64,000 bases of DNA, from assembly GCF_954871325.1 (NCBI RefSeq), contig NC_088775.1:31845561-31909560 (forward strand), written 5' to 3'. The notes under the pieces were generated by a model. It did not search any database. It saw nothing but the letters and a program-made list of their open reading frames with translations, and was not told where the DNA came from. The stretch's first letter is position 1. Every line of letters begins with the position of its first letter. Source of the stretch: Gordionus sp. m RMFG-2023 (Eukaryota; Nematomorpha; Gordioida; Chordodea; Parachordodidae). Position numbers and translations under genes: made by a program. Below are positions 54,501 to 63,500 of the stretch, in pieces.

Positions 54501-57500
54501 ATAAAAAAATTAACAAAAAACTAACTTTGTTTCATTATCCTTCATATTGTTTATTAGGTATGCTTAATAATAACATTTTAATCTTACCATTTCTCTAATC
54601 CTTTTAATTTATTGAATCATGATAAATGTGCGATAATTAATGAATTTAAGTCTATAAATTTGTATAGAAAGGATTTATAATAACTATTATGATATACAAT
54701 TAAATCCATTTTACAGAAGAAAGATGAAAATTACAAATTAGCAAAAATCTTTAGAGATTTCTCCCTTAATAAATCGTTAAAAAATTATTTTTATTGACTC
54801 GCCTTGTTATCTTCGATAAAAAATGGGAACATTTCAATCCCCAAATTTTCGATATTCGTTTCCCATGGTTCTATCCGATATTCCAGGAAGGAATTGTAAT
54901 TTGAATCCGAGTCTGAAGCCGTAACGTTGCAAATAATTTGACCCAATTCGTTTGTCTCAAAAATGTGGAATATGTATAAGGCTCTAAATAATTAAGATAG
55001 ATTTACTAGAATGTTGAGATATAAATATATTATATAAGGATCTGATTTTGGAACTAGCTTAACTTATAATACGATTAGGCATGATAGTAAAGGCATGTGC
55101 ACTTATTTCTATATAGATTTTGCCTATACTCAATTCATGGCCTCATTTCTTGTTTTAAATATCTTATCTTTTAGAAAATGTCGACACCCTAAGTCTCTCT
55201 ATTATCATAGATCTCTAAATTGAATTCTTATTTAATTTATATGCTTGTAGCCCAGTCTCAAAAGTCTCCTTTCTTCTTAAGTCCAAAAAATTCGTCATTT
55301 TTTTGTCTTTTATTGGATATAGCAATTTCAACTTATTTACGAAAATTATAGGATCTTCAAATTGTTTCTCATCACAAATATATTTAATTTTCAAAAAACA
55401 TCGTCTGATAAGTTATTTGTTAATAATAGAGCTTTTTATGGGCCTGTAAATTTACAATTTTTAAAGACTATACCGATTTTTTTAAGATATGCCCTCACAT
55501 TACTTATAAATTTTGGATTAGTATATTTATCCCCTTCACTGGAGACTGAATTATTACTTTTATCGTGATCCATTTAAATTTTATTTTACATAATTATTTC
55601 CATTACACATAATTATTACATCGCGTTTAAAATACTCCATTGTCTTCCATGGATTACAAATCTTCCATTTAAATCGTTAGGTCGTGTCCTAGGTCGACTT
55701 AATTAATAACCGGCTATTTAGCCATCAGTATTAACTAAATAGCCAAAGAAATATAAAAATAAAAACAAAAGGTGAGAATATAATACGAAAAATAGCAATG
55801 CCACCAAATACTTAAAATAAACTAAAATTGGGTGTCTTCGGTCTTGACTTTTTACATACATCTCAATTCAATGATCATATAATTAAGTATAAAAATAGCT
55901 ATATAAAGTTGATTATTATATTTGGTTTGTACAATAAATTTTATAGAAAATTATTACAAATAATAAATAAATTGTTGTAATCCAAATATTAGGTAAAATT
56001 TTAACAATCTATGTTTGTTGAGCTTAGTTAGTAATAACATAATATAAATTAATAATCAATTAATTAATATTAAAAAGAAACATTAGTAAATCAAATTTAT
56101 TAATTATCGTACCAGGGGTTTATTTAAAATGAATTAAGAACAAGAAATACAATCACAAATGTTGGCTATATTATTTGTAAAATAAATCAATGTATAAAAA
56201 TATAATAAAATAAATTAATTAAAACTTCGCTTTCACTCTACTTAAACTCAAACAAAAGCGTTTTCACTTTATTTGAAAAAAAAAACAAAGAAAAGCACGT
56301 GGTAATGATGTATAGCGTCAAACGACATATTGATATTTTATGCAATTGCATTAAAATCAGGCGCGTACGCAGCGGGGGGGGGCAGGGAGACAAATCCCCC
56401 CCCCCCTATCAAAGCCAAAAAATACAGATGCAGGATATATTTTTCAAAAATATTATTGTTTATATTAATTTATATTTGTTAATATTTATTCCTATCTCAT
56501 ATTAAATATTTGATTACATTTATTTATCACATTCATCTACTGAGTTATTTTATCAATTAATTTCGATTTCAAGTTTTCCGGCGTGATATTTACTTATTAT
56601 TTTCAAATTTTTAGTGGCGTAATATTTATCTACCATTTTCAAATTTCTAGTCAAATAATAATTTCTGAAACTCCTTGTCCAACAGGGAGAAAGAAATTGC
56701 AAGCTTGTTCAACGAGATAGAGTCTTCGCCATCAAGCAGTAACAGCTTTTATGGAGTTAAAAGAGCCGATTATTTGCTATTACTGAAATATCACAATGGC
56801 CTGAAAGAAATATTTCCTCAGAAGCAAGAAAATTATTGGATTCAATGCTTATTCCAAATTTTTTTTCTCATTAGAAATTGAATTATACAACTATATGTAA
56901 TACTTTCAAAAACATGACATTGACTTGATTAAGAAGATGAGAATAGCGGAGAGCATATTAGAACTCAAGGAAAATTAGGGCTAATGTTGATGGAATTTCA
57001 GATTTTATATGTTATTGTTGAGTCAAAAGCAGAGGTATACGTGTTTAATATTTGTCTCCTTTGACTGCAGCAAGGCAAGCTCATCGTTAAAACATTAATA
57101 TAGGATCAGTAGAAGAGTATATAATAAAACAAATGTCTCCTCTCTTAGATAAATTTATAACCCAAATGATGAATGGTTTTTAATTCATCATGCAGCACTT
57201 ACCAATCTGCAGATATTACTTCCACAAAAGCCTTACCAACCATTTTCAGATGGTGATAGAAAAAAAAATATTTGTTAGATTTTTATCATGAAGATGTTAA
57301 AGTATCTTATGATGCCTTATTAGCTGAATAACTATAAAATTAACTATTGATATAGTCCCAAAAAATGCCATGGATGCTTTGCATTTCAAACACATTTAAA
57401 TTATATTCCCAATGTTTTAAAAGGGTTTATATATATTAGCAATTCTTCCCATTAGTAAACTGATGAGAGAACATTTTCTTTTTTAAGAAGAATAACAGAG

Positions 57501-60500
57501 CCCTGCTGCAGAGGTACCATTTGCAGGGCACGGCCCGGATTTTTTTAAAATTTTTTTACAGCCCGGTTAGGGTTTTTTTTTAAAAATTCAGGCCCTCCCC
57601 GGCTTTTTTAAAATAAAATTTTCAGTCTCGGCCCGGATTTTTTTAAAATAAATTATATTTCTTTTTAATTTTTATAGCTAATAATAACGATTTCAAATAT
57701 AGGCTGTTTTAAAATATACAAGCCGGTCCGCATATTTTTTAAAAAAATTTTCAGGCCCCGCCCGGGTGTTTTTTAAAAAAAAAATCGGGCCCGGCCCGGG
57801 TATATTAAAAAAATTAAAATACGGTCCGGCCCGGTGGCCGGGCCTGCAGGTCTCTGAAAAACATATCAAGAAGTACAACTTCTGAAAGTAGATTTTTGAA
57901 TATTCATAGGTATTTGACGACAAGCAAGGATGAGATAATTGAAAAATTAGCTCAATCCCAATGAAGATTGGATTTTACATGTAAATATATAACATACAAA
58001 ACACAATTATTCCTAAGAAACTTTTTGTGTATTAATTTATATTTTCAACATTTAAATTTTTTATGTTTAAATTTTAAAAAGGCTCAAAAAATTCAAATTT
58101 CTATTTTGGGTCATTTAAGTGATTCATATAGTGGTTATATTCATTTTATATTTTATAATTCGCATTTATTTTATAGTTTTTCTATACCGCCAGTTATATC
58201 CGTTTAATATTTTTTAATTCACATTTATTTTATAATATTTTATATGACGGTTTATACATATAATTTTTTTACGTGATACGTGATATTAAGCGCACTAGCC
58301 CTAAACGTCGTATATATAGCAAAAGTTATATATACAACAGAGCAACGCTTGGTTCTCCTAAGAAAAAACCCATCAAACTGGGATATAAATGGGAAGATAA
58401 ATTCACATTAATTTAAAATTGTGTATTAGAAATAGTTATTAGTTCTAATAAATTTATGCTTGATATTTTTAAAAAACAATAATATTTCTTAAAAAATTTT
58501 ATTATCCCCCCCCCCCCCACAGACCAAATTTCTGCGTACGCGCCTGATTAAAATATAGTAAAAATTCGGAATGTGATATTCAAAAATAGATATCATTAAA
58601 AATAAATAAAGATAAATTAATATGAACATAATATTTTTTCTAATCGGCCTCTTTTTTGCTATTTTCCTCTGATCGGCCTCAAAAATCGACATTTTCTCGC
58701 GGCCTCGTGGGCAAAATGCCCACCTGGTCTTATATGTCCATTCCGCCCCTGATCAATTTTGCAGCTTATCTTTGGTTTGATATCGTGAGTTGTTCATCTT
58801 TGAATTCGTAGCTTCGTCGCTGGATTGCCATCGTTGGTCGTAGTTGGGTTAGTGTTTTGTTGTACATTTTTGATTTGTAACATTGTTATTTTTATCAATT
58901 ACCTATATTATTATTTTATCCAATGAATCAGAATAAACATACCTATCATAAATAAGAATTGAACACTCATTTTTATACATGCGAGTGTTTTTATATTAGT
59001 TCTTTTTATGTTATATTTTTCACGTTTGATAGGCAGATCTTTGTGGAATATGCTGTCTATTACATATCTTTCTAAATGTTTTCTATCTAGTGTTTCTCGG
59101 TATGGGTTTTCTATATTAATAGGGTAACCCTTAAAAAGTGTTGGCGTAATTTTGTTTTTATCGGTCTTGGTGTTAATATCTTTATGACTCATATCTCTTT
59201 CCTCTCTAAAAAATTTTCCATAGATAAATTGCCATGATCATTGTTAATATTCCTTGTAATGGTCTCGCCTATACTATTTTTAATTTGGTCTAAATGCCTC
59301 CTTATAACATTGTCTCCTGCAGTTAGATATTACTCGCACTATTCTTTTTTAATTATCCCCTTTTCGAACTAGTTTCTCCCTATATTTTGTACCATACATT
59401 TTCTCCTACATTTAGAATTTCCTTAAGTGATATTGTTGTTATAGCTTTATTATTATGTAAAAATTAAATAAGTTCCATTTAGTTCTTCATGTGTAAGCAA
59501 ACATGATTTTACGGAATACCCGTTGTGGCATTAGATATATTCCGGTTATCAAGATCTGCAGTCTTTTTATACAAATTTCTTTTCATATTCATTAAAGTTC
59601 TGACAATCATTTACACATATTTATTAGATTGTGGGATTAGGCTTATGTTATATTTATTTTATACCATGGTCATAGTAAATTTTATATATAAATAGCTGGT
59701 GAAATTGGTAACATCTGAGACAATATGCTCTGATACCCTAAAAATACTATGGTTTTTAGCTCTTTTTATGTGGCCTCCGTTTATAGACTTCACCGGGGTA
59801 ATTGAAACTTACTATAAGCATCAATCACTATTAATAGACTTCATATTCAACAATCATTTGACCTTTATGTAAAACGTGGAAAATATTATTAAAAACATAT
59901 ATGCATATATAAAAATGAATGTTCAATTCTAATTTATGATAGGAATCTTTACTCTGATTCAACGGATAACGTTACAAGTCAACGATATACAATTTAAGAT
60001 GGCAAAAACGATGAAGGAAGTCAAAGACAACACCTCGCGATATCAAACCAATGATAAGCTGCAAAATTGACAAGCCAGAACTTATATGATAAACCGATAA
60101 AAAGTCGAAATTAAAGAAACAAATCGATATCGATAATGATATAAACAACTCGAATTCGTTCACACCTTTCCAAATAATTAGATTTTCCTAAATTTTGGTT
60201 ACTTACTTCAAATCACAAATTAATTCTTTTTCTTTTATTTTATTAAATCTTAACTGTTTATCTTAAATAAATCTCTTATTTTATTAATCTTATAATAAAT
60301 TAAGTTCATTTTAGCTAGTGTTGTTAAATGGTTCAATTTGAGCCATTTTAAAAACCGTTAGCTCAATATTTTACTTAGGAAAATATTACGTAAGCCTGAA
60401 GATTGTGCTCATGGATGGCGCAAAGGTTTGGAAATCTATTAGCAAAACCTCAAGGTCTAATTTGTCTAGCTGAAATATTGTTAGCCGTTTTCAAAAATCG

Positions 60501-63500
60501 GCTCAAATCAATCCGGTTAACAACACTAATTTTAGTTTTCTTTCATTATATTTTTTATAATTTTAAAATATATGTTATTGTTTATTTTATTATTTTCTCT
60601 TGTCGCAATATATAAAATCATTTTATTGGATGTATATATTTATTCCTTGCTTTAAGATTAATTTTAGTTAAATTTTAAAAGTAACTATTATTTTTATATT
60701 CTAATTTACCTTCCATATGTATAGAATGATTGTGAAAGAATAAAATATATTATACGAATTTTGTATAATCGATATGAATCGATATCCATGGAACTTTATA
60801 TTATATGTAAAAATATAATAAAAATTACCAAAATATTATTTCGCTTTAACCAGGCCAACATGTGTATCTTCCAAAATTCATTCATAGGCAATTTATCTTA
60901 AAAATTTAGAGGTAGACCTTACAACCGACATGTCATATAAAACCACACCACGAAAAAGATCTGTGGAAACAATCAGGCGAGACTACTGAGAGTAAAAAGA
61001 TTAACACAACCTTTGGAAAATTATGTAATGGAAATAAACACTAGAGATAGAGTATATCGAAAATATGTAGAATATACAATAGCTTATTTTACGGTATAAG
61101 TTATAGATAGCGAGTTATTTCCTATCCTTGACTCAAGAAATACTCTTCGAAACAATTTTTATTTTCAAACACACTGGATTTAATTCAACGAAAATTATTT
61201 TGAAAAAACAAATTTACTTGGTAAAGGATGGAACATTGTCGTTTACATCTTCGACAGAAACAGATGCGTTTAAATTCCACCAAGCACTGCTTTTAATATG
61301 CGTTACTGACACAGTAAAATTGTAATAATTCGTGGTCTCATAATTCAATGGTTTGACTAATGTTAGCCTTCCTAAAAAAAAAGTAAGTTGATATGGTAAT
61401 AAAAAGATTAAAAATGCACTTTTGATACATTGGTAATCATTTCATAAAAAATGCAGGTAAAAACAATGGATACTCACTCTTTTCATTCATATAAATGTTA
61501 TGATTCAAGTTAAAAATTACGGTTGTAATTATAAAAGGAATTGTAAATACTTACAAGAGATGAGTAGAAATGCAGAATTAAAATATCTAAAACCTTCAAA
61601 CTGCTTAATTTAAAAAAACATGTGATAGAAAGAAGAATCAGGTGCAAATAAACTACAAGAATAGTGTAAAGAAAATACTCAAAATAAAATTTAGCCCTTC
61701 ATGTATGTATAGGATAAGTTAAATAATTTAATATTCAAGCAATAATTAATTAGAAAAGGATTCATAAAACGACAAAATAATGATTATGTTACGATCATCC
61801 CTCGATTATAAAAACGACATATAACTACATTTAAAAAATGCAAACCGGTGTAAAAACTCAAGTCGAACTCATCCCCCAAATCGGCTGAAACGAATGAAAA
61901 CCCATTGTTTATCACTTGGATTTGGTCTTCGATCTCAATATTATCATCGTAAACCGTATTTTTAATGTTATCGTAATAAATGGAGGCGGAAAGATAAGGG
62001 ACGTTTTCGAAGATAGATGCTAAGAGCCGAAATACGATAGTACCCGTGGGAGAGTTTTCTGGTAATTTTGCCAAAATCCACCCACCATCGAAGCTAAAAC
62101 TTTCGCAAGATTTTGATGAATTCCCTGATTCTATAAGGTGTTGATATGGGGTGAAGAAGGAATCGCTTATAGGGTCGGTGTCACTTGTAGAAAGTTGAAG
62201 ATGCAAAGTGAGGTTCAAAAAGCACGACAAAGATGGATCGCCTAAGGGAGAGGGTTTAGATTAAATTAAAGAATTTCAAAAATTGATCGATTTCATATTT
62301 TAGCATAAAATTATGTTGTTTAGGGAGTATACGCTTGGACACGATAGAAGGAGATAACACATTGATATAGCAATGACTAATAAAAAAAATTTAATATCAA
62401 AAACCTCCATCTTGAGCCTGTACATAAAGATGATATTCCAAATTGCTGTGTACAGCGGTCACATTGTGAACAACGAATGATATCTCCCCAGATTTCGGGT
62501 CCACTGAGTAATAGATGCCAGAACTATTTCCGTCAAAATTGATTTGCATACAAGTATCACTTCCATTAACATAGCCGATAGGATCTGCCTCAATCTCTGT
62601 TTTCGAATTTTTACAATAACTCGGTACATTATAACCCTGATTAATTATCCGGTATTCTACGATATTGTTGGGGGCACTTACATCGTTGTCTGTTGCCTGA
62701 ATCTTTTTTTAAAATCGTTGTAAAAATATGAATGCAAGATACTTTTGAGATTTTTATTTTACTAATGGGTTTTGATGGATGGTTATAGTATTAATCGTTA
62801 AGTTGATTCATTAATTTATTTTTTATATAATTATGATATTGTTGGGGGCAATTATATCGTTGTCTGTTGCCTGAATCTTTTTTTTAAATCGTCGTAAAAA
62901 TATGAATGTGAGATATTTTTAAGATTTTTATTTTACTAATGGGTTTTGTGGGTTGGTTATAGTATTAATCATTAATATGATTCATTAGTACTATTTTTTA
63001 TATAACAACTTATTCCAACATTTGCAAACACAATATTTGTTAACTGGTGACCTTGAAAAATATCTTTTAAAAGGTTAAAAATTTTATCATCGAAAAATCA
63101 TTATATTGATCTTACAATGCTATAAATAAATATTATAATCATGAATTGCGAATTAAACTAAAGCTACCTTCAAAAATTTGATTTCCTTTTTGTCAAAATA
63201 TAATAGCGACTTTTTAAGCCTTAAATCGACGATGACCGGAGCATAGGAAGATATTTCTGATCTCAAAAATTCGCCATAATTGAGATCAGTTATTAATTGC
63301 ATAAATCTGGGTTCAAAAACTGGTGTGTTGTCATTAAGGTCGGACACTGATATCGTTACTTTAGTTTGCCGGCGATAGAGGCTAAAAAATATAAAATATA
63401 TGTTTGCAATCATTCTTAAATAGGTTTCAATTCTTCATCTGTTTATAAAAAAAGTAATTCCCTAAAATTAATTTCTTTTTTTTAAAAAAAAGAGAATTTA

